Position numbers and translations under genes: made by a program
Assembly: GCA_038380435.1 (NCBI GenBank)
Contig: JAWZYU010000034.1
Coordinates: 18,579,404 to 18,643,403 of the forward strand
Direction: 5' to 3'
DNA: 64,000 bases
Source of the DNA: Ryuthela nishihirai
Lineage: Eukaryota; Arthropoda; Arachnida; Araneae; Heptathelidae
Shown: in pieces, positions 35,401 to 47,739 of the stretch
How the letters are laid out: each line of letters begins with the position of its first letter
Numbering within the stretch: position 1 is the first letter of the stretch
The notes under the pieces: model-generated
The model's input: the letters and a program-made list of their open reading frames with translations, nothing else
What the model was told of the DNA's origin: nothing
The model's database searches: none

Positions 35401-37632
35401 TGCCTCCATTCATAACTTTCTCCTGTCCGTCAATAAGTTACTGCTCCATCCATAAATTTTTCCTCTCTGTAGATAACTTTCTACTCTATCCTATCCGTCA
35501 ATAACTTACTGCTCCATCCATAACTTTCTCCTCTCCGTAGATAACTTACTACTCTATCCTATCCGTCGATAAGTTACTAATCCATTCATAACTTTCTCCT
35601 CTCCGTCAATAACTTACTGCTCAATCAATAACTTTCTCCTCTCCGTAGATAACTTACTACTCTATCCTTTCCGTCGATAACTTACTATTCCATTCATAAC
35701 TTTCTCCTCTCCGTCAATAACTTACTGCTCCATCCATAACTTTCTCCTCTCCGTAGATAACTTACTACTCTATCCTTTCCGTCGATAACTTACTGCTCAA
35801 TCCATAACTTTCTCCTCTCCGTAGATAACTTACTACTCTATCCTTTCCGTCGATAACTTACTAATCCATTCATAACTTTCTCCTCTCCGTCAGTAACTTA
35901 CTGCCTCCATTCATAACTTTCTCCTCTCCGTCAATAACTTACTGCTCCATCCATAAATTTTTCCTCTCTGTAGATAACTTACTACTCTATCCTATCCGTC
36001 AATAGCTTACTGCTCCATCCATAACTTTCTCCTCTCCGTAGATAACTTACTACTCTATCCTATCCATCGATAAGTTACTAATCCATTCATAACTTTCTCC
36101 TCTCCGTCAATAACTTACTGCTCAATCAATAACTTTCTCCTCTCCGTAGATAACTTACTACTCTATCCTTTCCGTCGATAACTTACTATTCCATTCATAA
36201 CTTTCTCCTCTCCGTCAATAACTTACTGCTCCATCCATAACTTTCTCCTCTCCGTAGATAACTTACTACTCTATCCTTTCCGTCGATAACTTACTGCTCA
36301 ATCCATAACTTTCTCCTCTCCGTAGATAACTTACTACTCTATCCTTTCCGTCGATAACTTACTAATCCATTCATAACTTTCTCCTCTCCGTCAGTAACTT
36401 ACTGCCTCCATTCATAACTTTCTCCTCTCCGTCAATAACTTACTGCTCCATCCATAAATTTTTCCTCTCTGTAGATAACTTACTACTCTATCCTATCCGT
36501 CAATAAGTTACTGCTCCATCCATAACTTTCTCCTCTCCGTAGATAACTTACTACTCTATCCTCTCCGTCGATAACTTACTAATCCAATCATAACTTTCTC
36601 CTCTCCGTCAGTAACTTACTGCCTCCATTCATAACTTTCTCCTCTCCGTCAATAAGTTACTGCTCCATCCATAAATTTTTCCTCTCCGTAGATAACTTAC
36701 TACTCTATCCTATCCGTCGATAACTTACTAATCCATTCATAACTTTCTCCTCTCCGTCAATAACTTACTGCTCAATCAATAACTTTCTCCTCTCCGTAGA
36801 TAACTTACTACTCTATCCTTTCCGTCGATAACTTACTGCTCAATTCATAACTTTTTCCTCTCCGTAGATAATACTCTATCCTCTCCGTCGATAACTTACT
36901 AATCCACTCATAACTTTCTCCTCTCCGTCAGTAACTTACTGCCTCCATTCATAACTTTCTCCTCTCCGTTAATAACTTACTGCTCCATTCATAAATTTTT
37001 CCTCTCCGTAGATAACTTACTACTCTATCCTATCCGTCGATAACTTACTAATCCATTCATAACTTTCTCCTCTCCGTCAATAACTTACTGCTCAATCAAT
37101 AACTTTCTCCTCTCCGTAGATAACTTACTACTCTATCCTTTCCGTCGATAACTTACTAATCCATTCATAACTTTCTCCTCTCCGTCAATAACTTTCTGCT
37201 CAATCCATAACTTTCTCCTCTCCGTAGATAACTTACTACTCTATCCTTTCCGTCGATAACTTACTAATCCACTCATAACTTTCTCATCTCCGTCAGTAAC
37301 TTATGGCCTCCATTCATAACTCTCTCCTATCCGTCAATAACTTACTGCTCCATTTATAACTTTCTCCTCTCCGTAGATAATTTACTACTCTATCCTTTCC
37401 GTCGATAACTTACTACTCTATCCTCTCCGTCGATAACTTACTACTCTATCCTCTCGGTTGATAACTTACTACTCCATCCTCTCTGTCGATAACTTACTGT
37501 TCCAGCCGTAACTTTCTTCTCTCCGTCGGTAACTTACTACTTCATTGATGTCTTTCTCCTCTCCGTCGATAAATAACTACTCCATCCACAACTTTCCCCA
37601 CTATATCAGTAACTTACTTACTACATTCATAA
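23428..37632. repeat. 14.2-kb satellite array, 40-bp unit with higher-order structure
   Basis: Roughly 350 units. A typical unit is TAACTTTCTCCTCTCCGTCG followed by ATAACTTACTGCCTCCATTC. Both 20-bp halves begin TAACTT(T/A)CT, so the 40-bp unit looks like a duplicated 20-mer. Three zones are visible. At 23.4-25.2 kb, CCACTCCGTCGAT and CTTCTACGTCGAT units alternate. At 25.2-28.7 kb the units are mixed and some are truncated (TCTTTCCTTCGAT). At 28.7-37.5 kb there are ordered blocks with GTAGATAACTTACTACTC. Marker variants show duplications: AAATTTTTCA at 30451, 31397, 32762 and 33709 gives steps of 946, 1365 and 947 (2.31 kb overall). The plus strand is pyrimidine-rich. Stop codons recur in all frames. 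Confidence 0.95.
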
Positions 37633-38097
37633 GGTAGTCGGAGTTAGCGCCCTCAGAGATTTTGGGCACATTGCAACGGGTTTAATCCCGATCCATGGCA
37701 GCTAGGAACACGATCTCTAACATTGCACAGTTGCACACAAGTGGAATGACAGACGGAACTGATTCTTCCGCCATCAATGACGTCATCCGATGACGTACAA
37801 GGAACGCGTATTCGTAGACTAGGAAGTAAAGGTAACGTAAAGGAAGGTAAACGTATCAGTGCACTGATATCGGACATGGAAACGTACATCAGAATTGGCA
37901 ACATTTGAGGAATGGTGATGTCAAATTTCTTCAGTGTAAAAGTAAAAAATATCAATATTTGTAGACGTGAGAATCACGCTGTCAAAAAAACTCCACATTT
38001 TCCAACACGGCACACACAGAGGAAAGGTACTACAGTTTATTTTTTAGGGAAATGCACATCGATCGTAAGAGGATGATCTCTTGCTCCTCTGTTGAGT
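37633..38097. other. Unique-looking 465-bp segment between satellite and orphan unit
   Basis: Starts abruptly after the last satellite unit and ends just before an isolated satellite unit at 38098. It contains a palindromic TGACGTCA (CRE/bZIP-type) at 37778-37785 with a second TGACGT at about 37790. A minus-strand frame at 37653-37955 has no recognisable domain. It could be an insertion into the array end, or the flank. Confidence 0.45.
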
Positions 38098-38123
38098 GCT
38101 CCATCCATAACTCTCACTTCTCC
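38098..38123. repeat. Orphan satellite unit
   Basis: GCTCCATCCATAACTCTCAC then TTCTCC matches the GCTCCATCCATAACTTTCTC units of the array that ended 465 bp earlier. It abuts the 3' end of the minus-strand LINE. Confidence 0.7.
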
Positions 38124-39960
38124 AGTAGGATGGAGTAGTTGAAAAGGTTGAACATGGGAGTATCTGAATTATAATGAGTTGCTCCACGAATAAATTTATA
38201 AGATGTTTTTAAGTCAAACATTATTATTCTTCGCTCCAAGGAATGTAAAGAGAGCTTTTTCAATATTTCTTCGTATGACATATTATAGAATCCAGGTGTC
38301 TTTTTGTAAACCAATTCATGATTGGATTCATAAAAATTCAAGATTTTTGATATCTTTCACTAGATGAAGGTGCCCATACAGTTGAAGCATATTCTAGTCA
38401 GGGTCTGATGAAAGTCACAAATTCGCGAAATAGGGAATCAATGTCAAATTTACCATAGCATTTCAGAATCAAGAAAATTGTGCGATTAGCCTTTCTAACA
38501 AAGTTATTATAGTGGTCATCAAAAGTTAACTGTGATGAAAATAGTACTCCTAGTTTTTCTTCATCTGTACATTTGTGATTCGATCATTAGTGAAGTGGTA
38601 CTTATAATGAGGATTCTTGCTTCCAAGGTAGAGAACACTTGATTTGTCTTTTGATATAGTTAGTTCGTACTTTAAGCTCCATTAGTAAATGGCGTCACAA
38701 GCAGTTTGTAATGAACTACATTCTTCTTACGTATTTTATTATATTTATTATATTATTTATATTATTATCTAGAAATGAGGTCCACGAATGCAAATTATGG
38801 AGTAGATGAATCATTGTAGAACGGTTAGGCAAGAATCCGAAGTTTTCATTACGTATAATGTTTTGCGATTGTAAGAAGAGTAAGATCTTATACTTATGTG
38901 CATCTTTCCACAGGCTTAGGTATCATATTGATGAGTAAAATGGGGCAATAGGTGCGAGGATCTGATGTTTCGTAAATTTGCATAAAAACAGCACAACTAT
39001 TGCATGACGATGTGATGTTTCCACTGTTTAAACAAATATTGAAGAGGACTGATAATTTATCCCATATGGAATTAATGATGTTCTTGAAAAAGATTTGTGA
39101 TAATCCATCAGGTCTTGGGGCAGAAATAGTGGGAGTTTGATCAATGGCATTTCAAATATGTTACACATCAAACAGTCCATCAAAATGTGAGTCAAATGTA
39201 GATTTTCAACAGATATATACCTCGCTGTGCATTCAGGGACATAAACTAAATCAAAACTGTCAGCTAAAAGAAATGTTTTGTCAGAGTCCATAGCAGACAT
39301 GGTGCCATCCAATTGCAGTAATGGTAGAATGCTACACGACCCTTTCAAGCGCCTTGAAATATCGCGGACGACAGCATTTCTGTTGTTGGCATTGCATAAA
39401 TATTTCAGTTTTGTAGACTCGTTGTCTTCCACAGCTTTGGTATAACTTCAATGAAGCAATATGGAATTATTTTCTGTTTTTGTCAGAGCGATTAATTGGA
39501 CATTTTCCCCATGATCAAACTTGCAGTTTACGATCTCTTTAACTTGGTATTTTTACTTGTTTTCTTTGCACTAACAGGTATTATCGCTGAGCATTTTTCT
39601 ATAGAAAGGTTTTCTATAGAAATTTTGGCGATTAAATTTCGCCAAAATTTCTAGTATTATTACTATGGTGCGTATCTAAATGCGCATACCTATCAGTAAT
39701 TATGCTGCTCCTTAAGTTATAGTTAGCGTTAAGATAGTCATAACACTTTATTTTGCAAGATAATTGAATGCTGAAATTAAGATTAAATGAGATGGGAATA
39801 TGCGGTAGTGAGTCGCTGTGGGAGAAAAAGTCGAAAGCTTCTACATTATAATCCAATGCCTCATTAGTGCAAAATACTAAATCAATAAAGTTGTTGACTC
39901 TTGATGGGAAATCAAGGAATTGTTGGAAATATTTAGGTGGTGCTAGTGGGTTTGCTCAGA
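38114..39960 (-). pseudogene. Jockey/CR1-type LINE ORF2 remnant (end of EN, linker, RT end)
   Basis: Minus strand. Endonuclease end: LPHIPISFNLNFSIQ (about 39780). The linker and RT approach lie at 39028-39432, with DISRRLKGS, LLQLDGTMSAMDSDK and FLLADSF, the usual hydrolase-to-RT spacer of these LINEs. RT thumb-like sequence near 38400-38560 includes ANRTIF and FDDHYNNF in mixed frames. The C-terminus at 38114-38341 has MSYEEILKKLSLHSLERR, typical of the SYEERL-KLNLPSLE-RR motif. The RT palm with the catalytic Asp box appears deleted. Many stops and shifts mark a long-dead copy. Clade is by motif recollection only. Confidence 0.75.
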
Positions 39961-40358
39961 TGGAGTGGTTTTCTTATTTTTTAATAGAGTTTAAACTGGT
40001 TTTTGAAATTGCTTGAATTATAAATATATTTCGAATTCAATTGATTAAATAGTATTGAAAATAATTGATTATTTCAAAATAGTGAGACTTTTTTCTGAAC
40101 TTTGCTAAACCATATAACAAACTTTATGCAATGACATTATTATGTGTTTTTCCCACGTTCTTCAAGTGATGCATGTTCACGTATTTGGAACTGTTGAAGC
40201 TTGATGCGTATGATACTCAGGATTCAATGCTTCATTGTTATCAATATCTATGAATTTCCTTGTATCAGAAAAAGAGCCTTATATTTTCTAAGATAATATT
40301 ATTGTTGTAATATTTTTTGAATTATTTTAAGGCAATTACAAATTGCTGTAAATATATA

Positions 40359-41260
40359 ATGGAAAAATCTTGTGCTGAATGCAATTGCGAAATTATGAAT
40401 TCATTAATGGCATTACGATGCACTGAGAAATATGCATCATGGTTTCACTTCTACTGTATTGGATTTAGAAAATAAAGTTAAAAAAAATTAAAATCTGACT
40501 ATAAGCGTAGGTATAAATGCCAGGGTATTATAGGAAAAGGTAAGAAGAGAAATCTTAATGATGATGACCATGAAGATGTGAATTCAACAGTAAATAAACC
40601 TGATATTACAGAACCATCGTCAAGTGGGATAACTCATGTTGATGAGATTATTAATGAACAAATGACTAAGTTAAGAAAGGATATGATTGAAATTAATGAC
40701 AAATCAAAAAATGACCTACTGAAGGAGTTAGCAGAATATTAAAAATGTACCAAATATTTGTTCAGATAAATTGTATGATTATTAAAAAAAATATCACTGA
40801 ATAAACTAAAGAAGTAGAAAGCATTCAATTGCAAAACAAACTACTTACTGATGAAAATAAAATGCTAAAAAAATTAATTTGTAGATTATAGGTATTCCAG
40901 AAACATCTAACGAAAATGTCAATGAAATTTTATCCAATATTGCACATGTGTTAAAAATGGATATTAATGATGTTAATAAAGTGCTTACTAGAAACAGACA
41001 AAAACATAAACCAATTATTGTCCAATTAGCATTAAGGAAAATGAAAGAAAATTGAATAAAACAATGGAAATTGAAAAAAGGGATTAAATGCTAAAGAAAT
41101 AAATAAATGTCTTTCGGACAGTAAAATATTTATAAATGGGCATCTAACACAGGAAAACAACACATTACTCTATGAACTAAAGAAGTTAAAACAAGAAATG
41201 GATTACAGGTTTGTTTGGGTTAAAGACTCAAAAATTTATATTAGAAAAACCGAAACTTAA
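40359..41260 (+). pseudogene. LINE ORF1 remnant, PHD-like finger plus FP-like RNA-binding domain
   Basis: ATG at 40359 opens MEKSCAECNCEIMN with a C-x2-C, then WFHFYCIG giving an H-x2-C, as in the PHD-like fingers of ORF1 proteins of jockey/CR1 LINEs. A lysine/asparagine-rich, likely coiled segment follows (MTKLRKDMIEINDKSK, about 40660). Then comes an RNA-binding-like domain and the C-terminal SDSKIFINGHLTQENN (about 41115) and YELKKLKQEMDYRFVWVKD. These resemble the FP-type domain of insect LINE ORF1s. Stops and shifts occur near 40470, 40740 and 41055. The product would coat LINE RNA. It lies upstream of a matching ORF2. Confidence 0.72.
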
Positions 41261-41339
41261 AAAATATTTAGAATTAAAACTTTGAATGACTTCAATCTAC
41301 TATGTGAATAAACTGTAGAGTATAAATAATGATTATTAT

Positions 41340-44270
41340 AAAATCAAATGAATGATTGCATTAAAGGAGAATCTGACTTCAATATTGCTGCTCAACATGA
41401 AGAATATGCAGTTAAAACAATATATTGTAATGAGATTTATGATATGGTTATTATACAAATGGGATAATGGTATTAATTTAATTGTAGGTAACATAAGAAG
41501 TGTGAGGAAAAATTTTGATCATTTTTTGCTGTTTTTAAATTTAATAGAATTTTTCCGTGAGATAATAATTTTAACAGGAATCTGGATTGGCGATAATGAA
41601 TTGCATTTATATACCATACCTAATTACAAAGTATACCATAAATGTCTAAATGATAAGATATCTGGGGGTGTAATTGTTTTCGTTAAACAACATATATCAG
41701 TTTATGGATATCTAATGTCTTTACTACAGCAGATATGGTCGAAATTACATTTAAACTGAATAACATATGGCTTGTTTTAATTGCATTCTACAGATTGAAT
41801 TCCTATACAAAGCATAAATTTCTCAATGAATTAAAAGATAAATTAGATTCTTTAAACTTTAATAATGTGCTAATAGTAGGCGATATGAATATTGATTTAA
41901 AAGGAAATAATACAAATAAATACGATTAGTTACATTTAATTCCATCAAATGGATTCCATGTTTGTCATAAGGAAATTAACAAAAATTATTGAAAAAGGTG
42001 TCTCGACCATGTACTTTTAAGAAATTCAGTAATAAATAATTTAACTACTTATATAATAAAACAAAATATCACTGATCATTATTTTATTGGTATAAATTTT
42101 AAATCTGACTTAATTAAAGTATTGAACGATTGCAAAATACTTATGAAATGGATATAATTAAAAAAGAATTATTAGGAAATAAAAGTTGGAATGATGTTAA
42201 GGTAGAAAAATATATAAAATATCGTTTCAATCATTCGTAAAACAATTAAATAAACTAACTGAAATATCGAAATATACCATAAAAATGCAAAATAAGACTG
42301 AAAATTAAAACCATGGATAACTTATACACTTATAGTTTTCATTGAAAAATGAAACAAATATCATAATTTATTAAAAAAGCAGTCTTTCAATATGAAATTG
42401 AAAAATCATTTTAATAAATATCGAAATTTATTATTAAAATTATTTAGGGAAACAAAAACAGATTACTATATAAAACATTTTTAACAATACTGGTAAAATG
42501 AAAAAGTATTAAAATATTATAAATGATTTAACTGGTAAGCATCAAAATATTTCAACATTCCCTAAGGAAATAAAAATTACCAATGTTATTTTTCGTACAA
42601 CCAAAATCCGATGATATTGGCTGATATATTTAATAAATACTTTACAGAAATAATTGAAGACTTAATAAGGGATATTCTTAATTATGATGATATAGATGAT
42701 GATAGTTTTTGATTTAGAATGATATAGATGATCAGTTGCATACAATGTTATACTCAATTTTCATTGATTATAAAATAGAAGAAAAAAATTAGTATTGTAA
42801 TCAAACACTAGAAATTAAATAAAACAAATAAAGAAAATGATATTTCCACAAAAGTTATAAAAGAAAGTAATTTTGGAATTGTACGGATACTATGTCATTC
42901 TTTTAATTTGACATTACAGAGAGGTCGTTTTACTAGTATATTAAAAATTTCAACTGTTATTCCTATTTATAAAGGAGGTATACATTTCGATAAAGGTATA
43001 TCGATATCCAATATCTTCATTATAAATATTTTCAAAACCTTTCAAAAAATATTAAAAATAAAATTCTAACTTTTTCTTCTTCTAAAAATCAGTTTGGCTT
43101 TCGAATCGGAATAGGAACTAAGATGCTATATTGAGCAACATTACAGTTTATAGTGCTATCAATGATAACTATTGTCAAATGTTTTTAGATATAAAAAAAA
43201 TCTGATTCAGTGTCACATAATTTTCTACTATCTAAACTAGAAAATGCTGGAATTAGAGGTAATATGTTAAATTGGTTATGAACTTATTTAATATATATAA
43301 CCCAGAAAGCAAAAATAGGACATAATTACAGCAAAGAAATTAAAATTAACTATAATGTACCCGAAAGTTCAGTTTTAGGTCTCCTTTTATTTAATGTGTT
43401 TATAAATAATCTTTGCGATTTGAATATAAAAGGCAAAATAATTACATTTGCTGATGATACGGCATTGGGATATATATCAAAAGTAAAGACATTTTAATAA
43501 CTGACATAAATGAAGATTTAAAGATAATTAGACAGTGGTTCATAAAAACTAAATTGTTTTTAAATGAAGAAAAAACAAAATATTTATACTTCAGAATGAA
43601 ATGCAATATTCCAGATATACTTCAAATAAATTATTCTGTCATTTTATTAAATGTAGTGGTTCTGAATATTCATGCAAATTAATTGAATGTGTTTATAATT
43701 ATAAATATTTAGTATTGTACATTGATAGTCATTTAATTTGGAAAAAACATGTTGGGTGCTTAATAAAAAAGAATAATTCAATTATACGTAACTTGTATTA
43801 TATTACAAATTTTTTAACAATACGCTTTTAAAATTAATATATAATGCAGATTTAATCATATTTGAAATATGAATTATTATCTTGGGGAAGATCGTATCAC
43901 AGTCATATTAAACCACTTATCATTAATAAAATAAAATAATTAAATGTATATTGAAAAAGAAATGACAGTGTTAGATCTTATTAGAATGATTTAAATATTT
44001 TTCTATTAAGGAAATTGTATGTTTGTAACCTTTTATTATATATTAGAAAACATTATACATAAAATAATGTTAAAGCCTCTCTGCATAATACGAGATAAAA
44101 TGATTACACTAATCTAACTGTTCCACTCACTAAGAAAAGTATTACACAAACACATTTTATATATTTAGCACCGAAGATTTTTAACAAATTACCGGAAATA
44201 ATAATAAATGAGATCAAAATATATAAATTTTCCAATTTATTAATAATATGGATTTTTACAAAATATTGAC
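41340..44270 (+). pseudogene. LINE ORF2 remnant (endonuclease and reverse transcriptase)
   Basis: Endonuclease traces: INLIVGNIRSVRKN (about 41473), NVLIVGDMNIDLK (about 41865), CLDHVLLRN (about 42000) and ITDHYFIGINF (about 42070). RT traces: STVIPIYKGG (about 42952), FGFRIGIGTK (about 43095), motif A FLDIKKI-like (about 43183), motif B region VPESSVLGLLLFNVFINN (about 43360) and motif C FADDTAL (about 43450). The thumb NYKYLVLYIDSHLIWKKHV lies near 43700. The region is strongly AT-rich with dozens of stops, so it has evolved neutrally for long. It forms a pair with ORF1 at 40359 and runs head-to-head with the LINE at 38114-39960. Confidence 0.8.
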
Positions 44271-45060
44271 ATTGAAATAATCCTTAAAGAAATGATTAAA
44301 TTGTTTTATATTTGCTGTGATATATAAATGTGATAAATATCAGTACTATTTATGAACCAATAATCATAATAGATTGTGAAATTTAATTATCAGTCAGGAA
44401 TAAATAAATTTTAATTAATTTACATTTTCCTAAAATTACATTTCCACTGGCGAGTTTGATACTCTTCTGAATAGTTGATATTCCAAATATTACTTGTAAT
44501 AATAAATAAATGTTTAACAATATCATATATTTTATTATTTAACAGATATTTAATTAAACATATAAAATAATTACATTATAAAATTGGTACAGCTGAAAAA
44601 ATTAATTTTTGTTGTGTGAACTGAAATTGCATAAAATTCATAAAATGTAAATTGTACGAAATACAAAATGGAAAAATAAATTGAAATTGAATTGAAACCA
44701 TGAAAGTGGAATTGAGATATTTAGTACTGCTGTGCTGAACTCTTGGCAGTTGAGGTTATCCAGTCAATTCCACTCCGACAAGGTCACCTGCCCTAACAAC
44801 TGGATAATAATATATCAATGTCAATTAGTATATCAGTGTCAATTAATGTCATGGAATTTGATGTAGGAATGTAAAATCTGGAATTAACTGTATCCCGATA
44901 AGTTAATGAGCTAGTTTACATAAGGAAGTAAACAAAAAAGTAAAATGCAAAAGTTGTCAAAATTCTCTTAGATAATAAGGTAAAATATAACCATTAATAA
45001 GAAGAATGAAAAAGAGTAATTACAGAAGAGTGGGAAGTCGCATATGGGAAAATTTAGCTA
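44271..45060. other. Unassigned, probably LINE 3' flank
   Basis: AT-rich DNA with no motif I can place. The first few hundred bases may be the 3' UTR of the LINE ending near 44270. Confidence 0.35.
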
Positions 45061-45760
45061 AAATGTGTTATTGGAAGATTTAAATACTTGTCATTTCTTT
45101 CGAAATTGATGTAAGAATTTTAGTAGAAGACAGGAATGCTCTAGTTGGAAATATGCATAAATGCGGTCACATGTAATAAACTCGCTGTAAATATTTCTAA
45201 AACAAAGTGTATGGTCTTTAAGAACAATAATAAAAAACTGACTTATAATGAGAAAGGAATTTTGATGAATGATCAAAAGATTGAAATATGTGAATATATA
45301 AAATTTCTTGGACTCTGGCCAGATGCTGATTCAACTTGGAATTGTCATATTAACCAGCTAAGAGCTATTATTTAAAAAAATACTGGATCGATTGGGAGGA
45401 TGAAAAATTATGCAAATAAACCAACTTTGATAAAGTTGCATTAGTGTACAGACATTTAATACATGGAATCAGTGTTTGGGTAGATACTAGTTCAGCCAAT
45501 TGGTATAGTTTATTTTGTAGGCAAAAGAAAAATTATGAGATATGTTCTAAGATTAAATTACAGAAATCCGGTACAACACGGATTTAACGGCAGAAAATGG
45601 AATTCCAGGCCAGAGATTAATACGGTACATTGGCATGAAGATTTGGAGTGACGAAATTCCTGAAGATATTGCTGCAATAGAACAATATAGAACTTTTAAA
45701 TATGAAAGTAAACTATACTTGTTATCAAGGCAATAATAGTGTCAGACTACAAAAATTCAG
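45061..45760 (+). pseudogene. LINE reverse-transcriptase thumb fragment
   Basis: The frame at 45145-45375 contains CNKLAVNISKTKCMVFKN followed by IEICEYIKFLGLWPDAD and WNCHINQLR. This is the region after the YADD box in jockey-type RTs (LxxNxxKTxxMxF then YLGxxLD). It continues in other frames with YRHLIHGISVWVD (about 45450) and RLIRYIGMKIWSDE (about 45620). It belongs to a different copy from the LINE ending at 44270, because it repeats the same protein region. No EN or palm is present. Confidence 0.72.
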
Positions 45761-47484
45761 GTGCTCAAATAAATATATAAATTAAGGCTATCTGTAATGT
45801 TTTAAATTTAAGTGTATTTCAGGAAACATTTATTCCTGAAATAATCTACGCTTTATTATGTTCTCCTTTTCCACCTGTGAAATTGTCTGTGTTTTATGTA
45901 TCAATATATGCAGGTTTTGGTGAAGTAAACTTATTCAATTCGTTTAATTATACCGACGCTATGAAGAGAAAATACCAACAGATTGGCAGAGGAAGCATTG
46001 CAGTTCATAAATTGAAGTGTTAACATCAAAATACGAACATGGAAAAATCCCAATAATTCTAAACAGAGTGTAAATGTCTAAGAAGTCATTTGGACAAGAC
46101 GGCCAATGAGACGAAATGACGAATATGAAATATAGCAGAAGAGATGAATGAACAGTGAGCCTTTTGGTTTCATTTAGAGTTAATCTCTTTCGCATTCCTG
46201 CAACATCTACGACATCGGATGAAATATATTCAGTGTGTTAGAAACTCTTGGTATTGAACTAATCTAATACATAGAAAATAATCGAAGTGATAAATACATA
46301 GTTTTCTATTAATTTCCAGTGGCAATGAAATGCAGATAATTCATACGATACCAACAAGGGATAAAGATATCCTGACAATTCAAATTATTATTTAAACTTC
46401 TTGCTTTTAACTTTCTCATAAAAAAAATGGGGACAGTGTATTCTTCATTGAAAATCCAGAACATTTCCAAAGATATTGAGATAGAGAGAGATATGAAAAT
46501 TAATAAAGGTATGAAAAATATGCCACGGATTAGGCGGATGTATAATGTTGCCTTTTTTTATTTTGTTGGCTCGTGGAAAGACTGAATATCGACGATGAAA
46601 TCTGGTTGACTTGAAAATGTAATTCAGTGTTAGATGAAAGGAGAAAAATCGAAATCCGATGCTCATGAGGGGCTAGTCTCATGAGCATGGGTAATCATAG
46701 ATGGAGGTCATGGCAGCTAGTCATAGAGTGTTCAAAGAACTCCGACTTGCTTTTAAAAGTTTTTGAAACGCATTATTGTACCTCGGACTTGAGATCTGAA
46801 TTCTAATTAGGATTTAAAATGCAAACATTAAAGTATGGTAACGTATTCTCTGGTAGGGCATACACATTATTTGTCGTTATTGTTTTGCTCAAATTTCAAC
46901 TTCTTAACATTTTAATTGCATCTGTTGTGTTTGATCTCTGTGACAATTTCTCTCCCAGTAAGAGTCTTCTCATCAGACATACGAACAAAACGAAAATTTG
47001 TAGTCTAATGGCCGAAAAAAAATTCAAAGTTTTCCTATTATATATTAAAACATTTAACCAGATCCACCCATAAAACAAACACGATCCATGAAGGGGCATT
47101 ATGTCTAAAAATATAATGATGTTTGTGATTAAAATCGTGTCCATACCAATAGAGATCACCGTAAAATTTAAAACCTTCGACCAAGTAAGTATTGAAGAAA
47201 CTATGGTATTGCTAATTGAGAATGACTTCTATAGTTATGTGTATAAAGGTAAAAACTAAGAATGAAACCTTAAGTTCAAAATGGTGCAAAAAGAGTATTA
47301 TATTCATAGAACATGTATATGCATCAGAATAGAACCAAAAAATAATCCAGTTGAACCTGTGTAAACCTAATGAGTATCCCATGCACTTCCGCGTACTTTA
47401 AGCACCAAATGAAATTAGTAAAAAACATTGATCACCAAAAAACCACGATTAGTGAAAAATTGGCACCAGAAGATTCCAGCGATA
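45761..47484. other. Unassigned AT-rich DNA
   Basis: I find no supportable gene or repeat in 1.7 kb. Overlapping frames on both strands at 46819-47159 are antisense shadows of each other with no recognisable domain. Confidence 0.4.
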
Positions 47485-47530
47485 ATTTCATTACGAGAGC
47501 CGAGGGAAGCCTCGGCTCTTGTAATGAAAT
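47485..47530. repeat. 21-bp stem inverted repeat
   Basis: ATTTCATTACGAGAGCCGAGG and its reverse complement (one mismatch) are separated by GAAG. RNA from either strand would form a strong stem-loop with a four-base loop. There is no T run after it and no gene next to it. Role unknown. Confidence 0.8.
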
Positions 47531-47739
47531 AAATCTTGGTGATTGAGAGTTAATCGCAGTTTCATTGCTGCATGCTCCTGTTTCCCACCCTCCGAATCCG
47601 GAAGGCAAGTTGGCATCTGTCTTATCTGGAAATCTTTTCAACGCTTCGTTACATTTGGCTCTCACCCAGCGTCCTACTCTGGATAAATTACCTGCTATAA
47701 TTGCTCGCAATTAGTAGCGATCCGCTGTCGTCTTGACCC

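Noticed and set aside
23428..37632. CRISPR array or telomere
   Set aside because: Units are contiguous without unique spacers, the setting is eukaryotic, and no TTAGG-type telomere repeat is present.
38114..44270. One LINE with inverted halves
   Set aside because: The two parts both include endonuclease and RT regions and differ in sequence, so they are two different LINE copies in head-to-head orientation.
46819..47159. Opposed 84- and 87-codon frames
   Set aside because: Antisense shadows of each other with hydrophobic AT-rich composition and no known domain.
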